Positions 18,826 through 27,479 of a stretch of 64,000 nucleotides of DNA are shown piece after piece. A model generated the notes under the pieces. The model had not been told where the DNA came from, searched no databases, and saw nothing but the letters and a program-made list of their open reading frames with translations. A program made the translations under genes and the position numbers. How positions within the stretch are numbered: the stretch's first letter is position 1; each line of letters opens with the position of its first letter. This DNA comes from Pseudogulbenkiania ferrooxidans 2002 (GTDB taxonomy: Bacteria > Pseudomonadota > Gammaproteobacteria > Burkholderiales > Chromobacteriaceae): assembly GCF_000174355.1 (NCBI RefSeq), contig NZ_ACIS01000005.1, positions 299,274 to 363,273 on the forward strand, read 5' to 3'.

Positions 18826-19482
18826 TCAAACGGTGGCCGGCTGCGGCGCGTCGGGCTGCCGTGCCGGCTCGGCGCGGCGGAACGCTTCGAGCTCGGCGCA
18901 GGCGCGGTCCACGGCGACGATGTTCGGGTAGGGCGACAGATCCACGCCGAAACGGCGCGCACTTTCCACCTGCGGCACCAGGTACACGTCGGCCAGCGTC
19001 GGCGTGTTGCCGAAGCAGAAATCGCCCCGGGTTTGGTCGGCCGCAAGTAGTGCTTCCAGCGCGCCGAAACCGGTCTCGATCCAGGTGGCGCACCACGCCA
19101 GCACGGCGGTTTCGTCACAGCCGAGCGTCTTGCGCAGGTACTCCAGCACGCGGCGGTTGTTGAGCGGATGGATGTCGCAGCCCACCAGCGCCGCCAGCGC
19201 ACGGACGCGGGCACGGCCATCCGGGTCTGCCGGCAGCAACGGCGGGGTCGGGTAACGCTCTTCCAGCCACTCGATGATGGCGGGCGACTGGATCAGCGTG
19301 TGCTCGCCGTCGACCAGCGCCGGCACCAGCCCTTGCGGGTTGAGCGCCTTGAAGGTGGCGCCGAGGTGCTCCTCGCTGCGCAGGTCGACCGGCAGGTACT
19401 GGTAGTCCAGCCCCTTCAGGTTGAGCGCGATGCGCAGGCGGTGCGAGGTGCCGCTGCGAAAGAAGTTGTAGAGCTTCAGCAC
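18826..19482 (-). CDS. nagL: Maleylpyruvate isomerase (zeta-class GST fold)
   Basis: 218 residues, GTG start with GAGGGGAACGAC upstream. Begins MLKLYNFFRSGTSHRLRIAL; the SGTSHR segment occupies the glutathione-activating position of zeta-class GSTs. The thioredoxin-like half ends around SPAIIEWLEERYP and an all-helical domain follows. Converts maleylpyruvate to fumarylpyruvate using glutathione. Closely resembles NagL of Ralstonia/Comamonas-type pathways. Starts 10 nt after the monooxygenase stop. Confidence 0.9.
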   Translation of the reverse strand: MLKLYNFFRSGTSHRLRIALNLKGLDYQYLPVDLRSEEHLGATFKALNPQGLVPALVDGEHTLIQSPAIIEWLEERYPTPPLLPADPDGRARVRALAALVGCDIHPLNNRRVLEYLRKTLGCDETAVLAWCATWIETGFGALEALLAADQTRGDFCFGNTPTLADVYLVPQVESARRFGVDLSPYPNIVAVDRACAELEAFRRAEPARQPDAPQPATV

Positions 19483-19492
19483 GTCGTTCCCC

Positions 19493-20686
19493 TCAGCCGC
19501 GCGCCAGGCAGTTGTCGGCGTTCCAGCCGTACAGCCATTCCATGGCGTCGTAGAAACGCTCGGCGCTGCGGCCTTTCCACAGCTCGTTGCGCACCAGCCG
19601 CTCCACGCCCTTGGCGTGGAAGATGCGGCCCATCTCGCGGGCGGAGAGCACGATGCGCGCGGTGCGGGCGACGCGAGAGCGTTGGTAGAGCTCGAAGGCC
19701 TTAATGAAGTCGTTGCCGTTGACGCGCAGCGCTTCGCCCAGCGTCACGGCGTCTTCCAGCGCCATGCAGGCGCCCTGGGCCAGGTACTGCAGCGTCGGGT
19801 GGGCGGCGTCGCCCAGCAGCGTGACGCGGCCGAACGACCAGGTGTCGATCGGTTCGCGGTCGGCGGTGGCCCAGCGTTTCCAGCTCTTGGGCAGCTCGAT
19901 CAACTGGCGTGCCTTGGGGCAGATGCCCTGGAAGTAGCTCTGCACCTCTTCCGGGCTGCCTTCGGTGACGCCCCATTCTTCCTTGTCGCGGCTGTGGAAG
20001 GTCACCACCACGTTGTACTGCTCGCCGCCGCGCAGCGGGTAGTGCACCAGGTGGCAGTTGGGGCCGACCCAGATGCTGGCGGCGTTCCACTGCAGGTTTT
20101 CCGGGAAATCCTTCTTGTCGATCACGGCGCGGTACACCACGTGGCCGGAGACGCGCGGCGGATCGTTGACGAACTGCTTGCGCACCACCGACTTGACGCC
20201 GTCGGCGCCGATCAGGGCGATGCCGCGATAGGCGTTGCCGTGCTGGTCGTAGACGGTGACGCTGTCGGCATCCTGTTCCACGCGCTCGACGTGGGTGCCG
20301 GTCAGGAACTCGACGCGGCCGGTTTCCTTGGCGCCTTCCAGCAGCGACAGGTGGACGTCGACGCGATGGATCACGGCGTAGGGGTTGCCGAAGCGTTTAC
20401 GGAACGCCTCGCCGGTGGGAATGCGGCCGACCAGGGTTTCGTCGAGCGCGTCGTGCATCACCATTTCGTCGGTGTAGACGGCGCGGCCGCGCGCCTTGTC
20501 GCCCACGCCCAGAGCATCGAAAGCATGGAAGGCGTTGGGGCCCAGCTGGATGCCGGCGCCAATCTCGCCGATCTGCGGCGCCTGCTCCAGCACTTTGACG
20601 GAAAAGCCTTGGCGTACCAGGGCCAGGGCGGCGGCGAGGCCGCCGATGCCGCCACCGGCGACGATCACGGGAAGGGTCTGAGTCAT
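19493..20686 (-). CDS. 3-hydroxybenzoate 6-monooxygenase (FAD-dependent)
   Basis: 397 residues. Group A flavoprotein hydroxylase: Rossmann motif GGGIGGLAAALALVRQGFSVKVLE at the N-terminus, the DG fingerprint LIGADGVKSVVR in the middle and GRVTLLGDAAHPTLQYLAQGACMALEDA for FAD binding. Converts 3-hydroxybenzoate, NADH and oxygen to gentisate. Length and neighbouring gentisate dioxygenase, isomerase and hydrolase genes favour this over salicylate 1-hydroxylase. Related genes are called nagX, mhbM or xlnD. Confidence 0.88.
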   Translation of the reverse strand: MTQTLPVIVAGGGIGGLAAALALVRQGFSVKVLEQAPQIGEIGAGIQLGPNAFHAFDALGVGDKARGRAVYTDEMVMHDALDETLVGRIPTGEAFRKRFGNPYAVIHRVDVHLSLLEGAKETGRVEFLTGTHVERVEQDADSVTVYDQHGNAYRGIALIGADGVKSVVRKQFVNDPPRVSGHVVYRAVIDKKDFPENLQWNAASIWVGPNCHLVHYPLRGGEQYNVVVTFHSRDKEEWGVTEGSPEEVQSYFQGICPKARQLIELPKSWKRWATADREPIDTWSFGRVTLLGDAAHPTLQYLAQGACMALEDAVTLGEALRVNGNDFIKAFELYQRSRVARTARIVLSAREMGRIFHAKGVERLVRNELWKGRSAERFYDAMEWLYGWNADNCLARG

Positions 20687-20729
20687 GTCTGTCTCCTCGA
20701 TTTACAGGGGTTGGCTGTGCTGGCTGGCA

Positions 20730-21773
20730 TCAGCCACGGTGGCGGACTTCGTAGAGTCCCAGCTTCTTGTGCAGGGGGGCTTCGTCGGCGATGAAGACGA
20801 AGGCCGGGGTGTCGGCGGAACCGTTCTTCAGCGTCACCAGGGCGAAGCCCGGGGCGCAGCAGGTGTCGGCTTCGGCCAACGTGAAGGTCTTGCCGTCGAT
20901 CTCGGCGGCCACGCTTCCCTCGATGAGGTGGAACACCGCGGCGGGCGAGCGCGCCGGCAGCGCGAGCGATTCACCCGGGCGCAGCATCAGCGCCGAGTAG
21001 CCGAGGATGTTCTGGCAATCGCCGCCGGTTTCCGGGTTGACGTAGGCCACTTGCACCGCTTCGCCGGCCGGCTGGCGTGCCGCCAGGGCGAGCAGGGCGG
21101 CGCGCACCTCGGCCCAGGGGTAGCGCAGCATCGGGTAGCGCGGGGCGTTACGGCTGAAGATCGGGGAGGGCACCACGCCGCCGCGCAGGTAGGCGCGCTC
21201 GCTGCCTTCGCCGCTAATGGTCTGCGGCTGGCCTTCCTCGACGTAGGAGGCTTCCATGTAATAGACCAGCGGCAGGTCGAGCACGTCGAGCCACACCACC
21301 GGGGCGTCGCCGTCGTGGCCGTGTTCGTGCCACAGCCCGGTCGGGGTCAGGATCAGGTCGCCGCGCTGCATCGGGCATTTCTCGCCGTCCACCGTGGTGT
21401 AGGCGCCTTCGCCCTCGACGATCATGCGCACCGCGTTCGGGGTGTGGCGGTGCGACGGTGCGATCTCGCCCGGCAGCAAGAGCTGCATGCCGAGGTAGAT
21501 GGCGGAGCTGGCCTGCATCTTTTCCAGGCCGTGGCCGGGGTTGGCCAGCACCAGCACACGGCGCTCGGCCTTTTCGATCGGGGTGAGTTCGCCGGCCTGC
21601 ATCAGCAGCGGGCGCAGCGCCTCGTAATGCCAGCAGGTGGCCTGGGTGCGCGGGCGGGGTTGTCCCGGGGGCAGCACGGCGCGCAGGCTGGGCCACAGCG
21701 GCACCAGGTTCTGGGCGCCGAGGGCGGCGCGGTAAGCGGCAGGCAGATCGTCCAGTCGACCGAGTTCCAACAT
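20730..21773 (-). CDS. Gentisate 1,2-dioxygenase
   Basis: 347 residues, bicupin. Opens gentisate with oxygen to maleylpyruvate using Fe(II). The metal-binding cupin is at PSHRHTPNAVRMIVEGEGAYTTVDGEKCPMQRGDLILTPTGLWHEHGHDG, with the His triad recognisable. A second, degenerate cupin covers the C-terminal half. The start at 21773 has GGAGA 6 nt upstream and fits family length; an in-frame extension to 21896 runs into the regulatory region and is rejected. First gene of the operon. Confidence 0.92.
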   Translation of the reverse strand: MLELGRLDDLPAAYRAALGAQNLVPLWPSLRAVLPPGQPRPRTQATCWHYEALRPLLMQAGELTPIEKAERRVLVLANPGHGLEKMQASSAIYLGMQLLLPGEIAPSHRHTPNAVRMIVEGEGAYTTVDGEKCPMQRGDLILTPTGLWHEHGHDGDAPVVWLDVLDLPLVYYMEASYVEEGQPQTISGEGSERAYLRGGVVPSPIFSRNAPRYPMLRYPWAEVRAALLALAARQPAGEAVQVAYVNPETGGDCQNILGYSALMLRPGESLALPARSPAAVFHLIEGSVAAEIDGKTFTLAEADTCCAPGFALVTLKNGSADTPAFVFIADEAPLHKKLGLYEVRHRG

Positions 21774-21917
21774 GAGCTGTCTCCATACGTGTGGGCCTGG
21801 CACCGAGCCGGATTCGAAACTCCTGATCCAACTCAAGGCGTTCAAGTCCTTGTTGTGATGGCTCTCAATGTAGTGAGCTGTCGACATTCGGTCCATGCAA
21901 TGGTATCAATGGACGTC

Positions 21918-21932
21918 ATTCGAAAAACGAAT
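21918..21932. promoter_or_regulatory. LysR-type binding box in the gentisate divergent promoter
   Basis: ATTCG, five A-rich bases, CGAAT: a perfect 15-bp interrupted dyad containing the T-N11-A pattern of LysR-regulator sites. It lies 15 bp before the lysR ATG, within the 174-bp region between that gene and the gentisate dioxygenase. Confidence 0.6.
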
Positions 21933-21947
21933 AGTGCTGGAGGGGAA

Positions 21948-22859
21948 ATGCAGACAGCGGACGTGCGCCTGTTGCAGGTGTTCGACGAGATCTACAAGAC
22001 GCGCAGCGTCACGCGCGCCGCGGACAATCTGGGGTTGGGGCAGCCGGCCGTCAGCATCGCGCTGGCCAAGCTGCGCGAGCATTTCGACGACCCGCTGTTC
22101 GTGCGCATCGCCAACGGCATGGAGCCGACACCGATGGCGCGCGAGCTGGAGCACGCAGTGCGCCAGGCGCTGGATGCGCTGGACCTGGTGTTCGGCCACC
22201 GCATCGATTTCGACCCGGCCAGTTCCGAGCGCACCTTCTGCATTAGCATGACCGACATCAGCCAGTTGGTGCTGCTGCCCAAGCTGTGGGCGCAGCTGCG
22301 CAAGACCTCGCCGGGCGTGCACATCGACATCGTGCCGCTGTCGGCCGAGACGCCGCGCATGCTGGAAACAGGCGAGGCTGATCTGGCGCTGGGCTTCATG
22401 CCGCAGCTGGAAGCCGGCTTCTACCAGCAGTCGCTGTTCCGCCAGCGCTATGTGTGCGTGGCCAGCACCGACCACCCACGCATCCACGACGAACTGACCC
22501 TGGCGCAGTTCGAAACCGAGGAGCACGCCGTGGTCACCTCGTCCGGCACAGGGCACCTGATCCTGGATCGTGAAATCGCCCGCCAGGGCATCACCCGCCA
22601 CATCGCGCTGCGCGTGCCCAATTACCTGGGCATCGCCTTCGTGGTCGAGCAGACCGACATGCTGGTGACGATTCCGGAACGACTGGCGCAGGTGCTGGAA
22701 GGGCGCGGCCGTTTCAGGGTGTTCCCGGTGCCGTTCGAGCTGCCCGACTATGCCGTCAAGCAGCACTGGCACGAGCGCTACCATCACGATCCGGGCAACC
22801 GCTGGCTCAGGCGGGTGATTTCCGACCTGCTATCCGCTCCCGCCGCAGGAGCAGCTTAG
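21948..22859 (+). CDS. LysR-family regulator of the gentisate operon
   Basis: 303 residues. The N-terminal helix-turn-helix reads DVRLLQVFDEIYKTRSVTRAADNLGLGQPAVSIALAKLREHF, and a periplasmic-binding-protein-like effector domain follows. The pattern (ADNLGLGQPAVS; DPLFVRIANGMEPTPMA) is that of the NahR/NagR/LinR subgroup, which responds to aromatic acids. Divergent from the catabolic operon. ATG at 21948 with GGAGGGGA upstream. Probable inducer is 3-hydroxybenzoate or gentisate. Confidence 0.88.
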   Translation: MQTADVRLLQVFDEIYKTRSVTRAADNLGLGQPAVSIALAKLREHFDDPLFVRIANGMEPTPMARELEHAVRQALDALDLVFGHRIDFDPASSERTFCISMTDISQLVLLPKLWAQLRKTSPGVHIDIVPLSAETPRMLETGEADLALGFMPQLEAGFYQQSLFRQRYVCVASTDHPRIHDELTLAQFETEEHAVVTSSGTGHLILDREIARQGITRHIALRVPNYLGIAFVVEQTDMLVTIPERLAQVLEGRGRFRVFPVPFELPDYAVKQHWHERYHHDPGNRWLRRVISDLLSAPAAGAA

Positions 22860-23000
22860 AACCTGTTCACGATCTTGCTGCGCACCCCTGATCGGGGCTC
22901 ATGTGCTGCTCGAAATCCTCATGTACTCCAGTACATTCCGGTTCCTGCGCTGCTCTTCACCCCGCTGAGGGCTGCTCGCGACAGATCGTGAACAGGTTCT
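22858..23000. repeat. Intact dispersed palindromic element (copy A), 143 bp
   Basis: Perfect 18-bp terminal inverted repeats: AGAACCTGTTCACGATCT (22858-22875) and its exact complement (22983-23000). An internal dyad ATGTACT-CC-AGTACAT sits in the middle. It fills the whole gap between two convergent genes: the left end overlaps the stop of the gentisate regulator and the right end overlaps the stop of the next LysR gene. No coding capacity. Homologous copies are at 9119, 13760 and 50196. Confidence 0.88.
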
Positions 23001-23902
23001 TAGGCCTCCCGCCACATCGCGTCGCCGGCAAACGACTTCGCCAGGAAATCCAGCATGGTGCGCAGCGTCGCCGGCATGTGCCGGCGCGAGGCATAGACCG
23101 CGTAGATGCCCAGGTCGCGCGGCCGGTAGTCGTCGAGCACGGCCACCAGCTCGCCCGTGTCGAGCCAGGGCGCGGCCGCCTGCAGCGGCTGCATGGTGAT
23201 GCCGACGCCCTGGCGCGCCGCTTCCAGCAGGGCGGCGGTTTCGTTGGCGCTGACGTTGCCGCCCACCGGCACCGAGACCGGCTGCCCGTCGCGGGAAAAC
23301 GCCCACAGGCTCTTGCCGAAGTAGGAATAGGTCAGACAGTTGTGCAGCGCCAGCTGCTCGGCGCGCTGCGGTGTGCCGTGTTCGCGTAGGTAGGCGGGGG
23401 AGGCGCACACCACCGAGCGGCACAACCCCAGCTTGCGCGCGATCAGGTTGGGGTCGAGGTCGTTGGTGATGCGGATGGCCAGGTCGATGCCTTCCTCCAC
23501 CAGGTTCACCGAGCGGTTCAGCAGCTGCATGTCGACGGCGGTGGCCGGGTAGCGCTTGACGTAATCAGCCACCGCCCGCGCCAGGTAAGACTGCCCCAGC
23601 CACACGCTGCAGGTCAGGCGCAGGATGCCGCGCGGCGCGGCCTCGGGGGTGGTGACGGCGGCCTGCATCTCGTCTTCCAGCGCCAGCATCTGGCGGCAGC
23701 GCGGCAGCATTTCGCTGCCGGCCGAGGTCAGGCTCAGCTTGCGCGTGGTCCGGTGCAGCAAGCGGGCTCCGGCCCATTCCTCCAATTCCGCCAGGTAGCG
23801 CGACACCATGGCGCGCGACATGTCCAGGCTGTCGGCGGCGTGGGACAGGCTGCCGCGTTCCGCCACTTCGACGAATACGCGCATGGCTTTCAATCGATCC
23901 AT
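23000..23902 (-). CDS. LysR-family transcriptional regulator
   Basis: 300 residues. Helix-turn-helix MDRLKAMRVFVEVAERGSLSHAADSLDMSRAMVSRYLAELEEWAGARLLHRTTRKLSLT, of the CrgA/DsbA-linked subgroup common in proteobacteria, followed by the effector domain. Divergent from the DsbA-family gene at 24010, which is its likely target. Its stop codon overlaps the end of repeat copy A. Effector unknown. Confidence 0.88.
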   Translation of the reverse strand: MDRLKAMRVFVEVAERGSLSHAADSLDMSRAMVSRYLAELEEWAGARLLHRTTRKLSLTSAGSEMLPRCRQMLALEDEMQAAVTTPEAAPRGILRLTCSVWLGQSYLARAVADYVKRYPATAVDMQLLNRSVNLVEEGIDLAIRITNDLDPNLIARKLGLCRSVVCASPAYLREHGTPQRAEQLALHNCLTYSYFGKSLWAFSRDGQPVSVPVGGNVSANETAALLEAARQGVGITMQPLQAAAPWLDTGELVAVLDDYRPRDLGIYAVYASRRHMPATLRTMLDFLAKSFAGDAMWREA

Positions 23903-24009
23903 GATTTGCTCGACTCATGCAACAAACTGATCGCCATTATGCGGTTTTTTGTACCGTTCCGAACCATTACCATGCAGCCCATACCGTTATTCGCCGCAAG
24001 GACACCCTC

Positions 24010-24717
24010 ATGAGCACGACCGTACTGCATTACCTCTACGACCCGCTGTGCGGCTGGTGCTACGGCGCCGCGCCGCTGGTCGAAGCCGCCCGCGCCATTC
24101 CGGGGCTGCGCGTGGCGCTGCACGGTGGCGGCATGATGAGTGGCGCCAACCGCCAACCGGTGAGCGCGGCGCTGCGCAACTACGTAATGCCGCACGACCA
24201 CCGCATCGCCGCGCTGACCGGGCAGGTATTTGGTTCCGACTACTTCGACGGCCTGTTGCGTGACACGGGCGTGGTGTTCGACTCCACGCCGCCGACCACG
24301 GCCATTCTCGCCGCCGAAGCCCTCGGCAGCCGTGGCGCCGACCTGCTCAAGCGCATCCAGATCGCCCACTACGTCGAAGGCCGGCGCATTGCCGACGCCG
24401 AGGTGCTGGGCCGGCTGGCGGCCGATATCGGCCTCGACCCGACAGCCTTCGCCGCCGAGTTCGCCCGCCAGGACGGCGCGGCGACCCAGGCCCACATCGC
24501 CGCCAGCCGTCACTTGCTGGGCCAGGTCGGCGGACGGGGCTTCCCGACCTTCGCGCTGCAGCAAGGGGACGTGCTGACGCTGCTCGATGCCGGCCGCTTC
24601 TTCGGCCAACCTGCCGCCTGGCGCCACTTCCTCGAACGGCAAGGACGGGCAACGTTGGCCGAAGCCCCCGCGGCGACTGCCCAGCCAGGCTGTGCCAGCG
24701 GTAGCTGTACCATCTGA
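24010..24717 (+). CDS. DsbA-family (FrnE-like) oxidoreductase
   Basis: 235 residues, no signal peptide, so cytoplasmic. Active-site CGWC in LYDPLCGWCYGAAPLVEAAR near residue 15. A large helical insertion follows, then the cis-proline region GGRGFPTFALQQ. A Cys pair lies at the very C-terminus (QPGCASGSCTI). Belongs to the DsbA/FrnE group of predicted thiol-disulfide enzymes. ATG at 24010 with AAGGA 7 nt upstream. Together with the divergent LysR gene and the downstream NAD(P)-binding gene it may form a small redox-stress unit; substrates unknown. Confidence 0.85.
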   Translation: MSTTVLHYLYDPLCGWCYGAAPLVEAARAIPGLRVALHGGGMMSGANRQPVSAALRNYVMPHDHRIAALTGQVFGSDYFDGLLRDTGVVFDSTPPTTAILAAEALGSRGADLLKRIQIAHYVEGRRIADAEVLGRLAADIGLDPTAFAAEFARQDGAATQAHIAASRHLLGQVGGRGFPTFALQQGDVLTLLDAGRFFGQPAAWRHFLERQGRATLAEAPAATAQPGCASGSCTI

Positions 24718-24737
24718 CCGATCCGAGCACGCCGCAG

Positions 24738-24765
24738 CATGGGTGAAGCGCAGCGCAACCCATCG
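24738..24765. repeat. REP-like element, single arm
   Basis: CATGGGTGAAGCGCAGCGCAACCCATCG contains the GGGTGAAGCGCAGCGCAACCC unit widespread in proteobacterial intergenic repeats; the arms GGGT/ACCC can pair. Lies between the DsbA-family gene and the NAD(P)-binding gene. Shares GGGTGAAG and AACCCATC with the element at 62930-63008. Confidence 0.6.
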
Positions 24766-24850
24766 AGTCGGCGAGCCGCAACATTCTCGATATCCATCCC
24801 GCTTTCCGCCGTGTCCGGCGTGGCACGGCACCTCATCCAAGGAGAACACC

Positions 24851-25462
24851 ATGAACGTCGTCATCATCGGCATCAGCGGCCGCGTCGGCTCGCGCCTCGC
24901 CACCGAACTGCTGCAACGCGGCCACCAGGTCACCGGCATCGCCCGCGATATCGGCAAGGTGGCGCCATGCGCCGGCGTAACGCTGAAACAGGGCGACGCC
25001 ACCGACCCGGCGGCGCTGGCGCCGCTGCTGGCTGGCCACGACGCCGTGATCAGCGCCGCGATGTTCCTGTCGAGCAACGCCGACAGCCTGATTTCGGCAG
25101 TCAAGCAAGCCGGTGTGCCGCGCCTCTTGGTAGTCGGCGGCGCCGGCAGCCTGGAAGTCGCCCCTGGCGTGCAGCTGATCGACACCCCGGAATTCCCCGC
25201 GATCTACAAGGCCGAGGCGAGCGCCGGCCGCGACTTCCTGAATGCCCTGCGCGACGAGGCGGCGCTGGACTGGACCTTCCTGTCGCCGTCCGCGCTGTTC
25301 GAACCGGGCGAACGCACCGGCCGGTTCCGCATCGGTGCCGATGAACTCCTGATCGACGCCCAGGGCAAGAGCTGGATTTCGATGGAAGACTACGCCATCG
25401 CGCTGGCCGACGAGCTGGAAGCGCCAAAGCACGCGCGCCGCCGCTTCACCGTCGGCTACTGA
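24851..25462 (+). CDS. NAD(P)-binding SDR-like protein (NmrA/YwnB type)
   Basis: 203 residues. The Rossmann fold opens with MNVVIIGISGRVGSRLATELLQRGHQVTGIARD (GxxGxxG-like), with DATDPAALAPLLAGHDAVISA and RLLVVGGAGSLEV further on. Atypical SDR of the YwnB/BlvRB-like group that lacks a canonical YxxxK. AAGGAGAACACC precedes the ATG. Often found beside redox regulators; substrate unknown. Confidence 0.82.
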   Translation: MNVVIIGISGRVGSRLATELLQRGHQVTGIARDIGKVAPCAGVTLKQGDATDPAALAPLLAGHDAVISAAMFLSSNADSLISAVKQAGVPRLLVVGGAGSLEVAPGVQLIDTPEFPAIYKAEASAGRDFLNALRDEAALDWTFLSPSALFEPGERTGRFRIGADELLIDAQGKSWISMEDYAIALADELEAPKHARRRFTVGY

Positions 25463-25494
25463 GCCGTCAACGGCGGCGTTTCCGCCATAAAGCG

Positions 25495-25521
25495 ACAGCC
25501 TTGGGCAAAACCCAAGGCTGT
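25495..25521. terminator. Bidirectional stem-loop between convergent genes
   Basis: ACAGCCTTGGG (25495-25505), loop CAAAA, exact complement (25511-25521). The stem is long and the flanking T content is modest (TGTGT on plus, CGCTTTAT on minus). It lies between the NAD(P)-binding gene and the channel gene, which converge. Confidence 0.6.
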
Positions 25522-25600
25522 TGTGTATCGGCGACGCTGCACCGACGTGTTCGCGCCACGGCGGTAATGCCACCCCGGGCGGTCTTGCTTTGCCGAAAGG

Positions 25601-27310
25601 CTAGCGCCGCGCCAGGATCTGCAGCCGGCCGAGCACCTGGCGCTTGCTGACCACGCCGAGAAAGCGCCGGTCGTTCAGGTTGTCCACCACCGGTATCCGC
25701 TCCAGCGGACTGGTGGCGAACAGGGTCCAGGCTTCCTTGAGGCTCGCCTGGGCCGGCAAGAGGTCGAAGGCCGTCTCGATGAGGCCTTCGATCGCGTCGT
25801 CCTGCCGTTCGGGATGGTCGCACAGCAAGGCGGCCAGCCGATGGATCGAGACCACGCCGACAAAGCGGCCGGCGCTGTCGATGACGTAGAGGTAACGCGT
25901 CCGCGTCTGCTGGAAGCAGGCGTTGGACTGGGCCACCGTCGTCGACGGCGTCAGGTGGGTGGAGACGCTTTCCAGGAGCGACATCAGCTCGGTATCGTGG
26001 AGCTCATCGACCCGCGCCAGGTACGCGTGGCGCCGATTCAGCACGTCGTAGAGCGAGTTCGTCCGAATCTTGCGCGAAACGGCATACGCCAGAATGCTCC
26101 CGGCCATGAGCGGCAGCAGCAGGCCCGCGTTCATGGTCATCTCGAACACCATCAGCACCGCCATCAGCGGGGCGTGGCTCACCGCCGCCATGAACGCCCC
26201 CATGCCGATCAGGGCGATCAGGGTGCCATCGCCCTGGGGCAGCACCGGGTACATCGCCACGGCAGCGGCGACAATCGCCCCCAGCGCCGCGCCAATGAAC
26301 AGCGACGGGGTAAAGATGCCGCCCACCGCGCCCGACCCCACGATCAATGCCGTGGCGGCGATCTTCGCCAGCAGCGCCCACGGCACCGGCTCGGACAGCG
26401 GCCGCCCCTGCAGAATATCGATGATCGGCGCGTAGCCGTTGCCGCACACCTCGGGAATGAACACGGCGATGGCTCCCATCAGGAGCCCGCCCAAGGCCAT
26501 TTTCCACGGCATCGAGAGGGTAAGCTGCCGGAAAGCCTGCTTGCTGTTGTCGAGCACCAGCAAGAACAGCGGCGCCAGCAAGCCGGCCAGCAGACCGATC
26601 GGCAAGATCAGCAAGTAGACACCCAGGCTTGGCACGGCAACCCCCGAGGCGAGGGCGAACGGCGCGTCGTGATGGCCGAAGGCGAGAATCGTCAGCGAGG
26701 CGGTGACCGCCGAGGCAAACAACGGCACCAGCAAATCCACGGTGAGGGCGCCCAACACGATTTCGGCAACGAACATCGCCCCCGCCAACGGCGTATGGTA
26801 AACGGAAGCCAGGCCCGCCGCCGCGCCGCAGGCGGTCATCAAGCGCAACTGGCGTTCATTGGCCCAGCGCCGTCCGGTCAGCGACCCCGTCACCGCCGCG
26901 AGCTGCACCATGGCGCCTTCGCGGCCGATGGAACCGGCGGAAACGATGGAAGCCAGCGAGGACAGGCTACGCAGCAGGGAGGGCCATAGGGGAAGACGAC
27001 CGTTTCCATCCGATACCGCATCCATATACTCGCCATGCGACGCCCCATGCTTGCGTTGCGCGTACCACAGGATCAAACCAGCCAGACCTCCGCCCAGGGC
27101 CGGAACAAACAAGCGCCAGCGCCAGTCGAGCTGCGCCATGATCACGGTGATATCCTGTGCCGAGCCGAACAGCACGCGATCACCGACATCGATGGCATGC
27201 CGGAACAGGCTGGTCACGCCCGCGGCGAGCATGCCAATCGGCACCGCCAGCAGCAGATTCACGGCGTTAATGTCGAGTCGTCCTAGTGTGCGGGAGCGGG
27301 CAGCATGCAT
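25601..27310 (-). CDS. ClcB-type chloride channel/antiporter with C-terminal CBS pair
   Basis: 569 residues from the chosen start. Membrane domain with the ClC signatures SAGSIGREGAMVQL (GREG, the gating glutamate) and GAVGGIFTPSLFIG (GxFxP). The first motif GSGIP is replaced by SDGNGRLPLW, as in ClcB-type proteins and unlike ClcA. Two CBS domains follow (about residues 430-560; LYVIDSAGRFVGVVSIH and IPVVDNLNDRRFLGVVSKRQVLG); E. coli ClcB lacks them. The start is uncertain: ATG at 27310 and 27358 lack good ribosome sites, and a longer ORF to 27499 would overlap the divergent gene. Confidence 0.85.
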   Translation of the reverse strand: MHAARSRTLGRLDINAVNLLLAVPIGMLAAGVTSLFRHAIDVGDRVLFGSAQDITVIMAQLDWRWRLFVPALGGGLAGLILWYAQRKHGASHGEYMDAVSDGNGRLPLWPSLLRSLSSLASIVSAGSIGREGAMVQLAAVTGSLTGRRWANERQLRLMTACGAAAGLASVYHTPLAGAMFVAEIVLGALTVDLLVPLFASAVTASLTILAFGHHDAPFALASGVAVPSLGVYLLILPIGLLAGLLAPLFLLVLDNSKQAFRQLTLSMPWKMALGGLLMGAIAVFIPEVCGNGYAPIIDILQGRPLSEPVPWALLAKIAATALIVGSGAVGGIFTPSLFIGAALGAIVAAAVAMYPVLPQGDGTLIALIGMGAFMAAVSHAPLMAVLMVFEMTMNAGLLLPLMAGSILAYAVSRKIRTNSLYDVLNRRHAYLARVDELHDTELMSLLESVSTHLTPSTTVAQSNACFQQTRTRYLYVIDSAGRFVGVVSIHRLAALLCDHPERQDDAIEGLIETAFDLLPAQASLKEAWTLFATSPLERIPVVDNLNDRRFLGVVSKRQVLGRLQILARR

Positions 27311-27479
27311 ATGACCGGGTATCTTGAGGGAGAGGTTGACTTGCTGATTGCCCGGCATTATAGCGAAGTTGCCGAGCGGCTCGGGTTCGCGGGCTGCCGC
27401 AATCAAACGTCCTTGCCCTATTTGTTTCAGATTCAGAACGGCGTGGGGCAAGCACCTCACGTCAAGCCGGAGAACGACG

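Noticed and set aside
20685-22859. Apparent 724-residue fusion ending in a LysR protein
   Set aside because: The first part is antisense to gentisate dioxygenase. A strong ribosome site and the family start place the true LysR start at 21948.
22858-23000. The inverted-repeat element as an insertion sequence with its own transposase
   Set aside because: Only 143 bp and no ORF; at most non-autonomous. No transposase gene was seen in the window.
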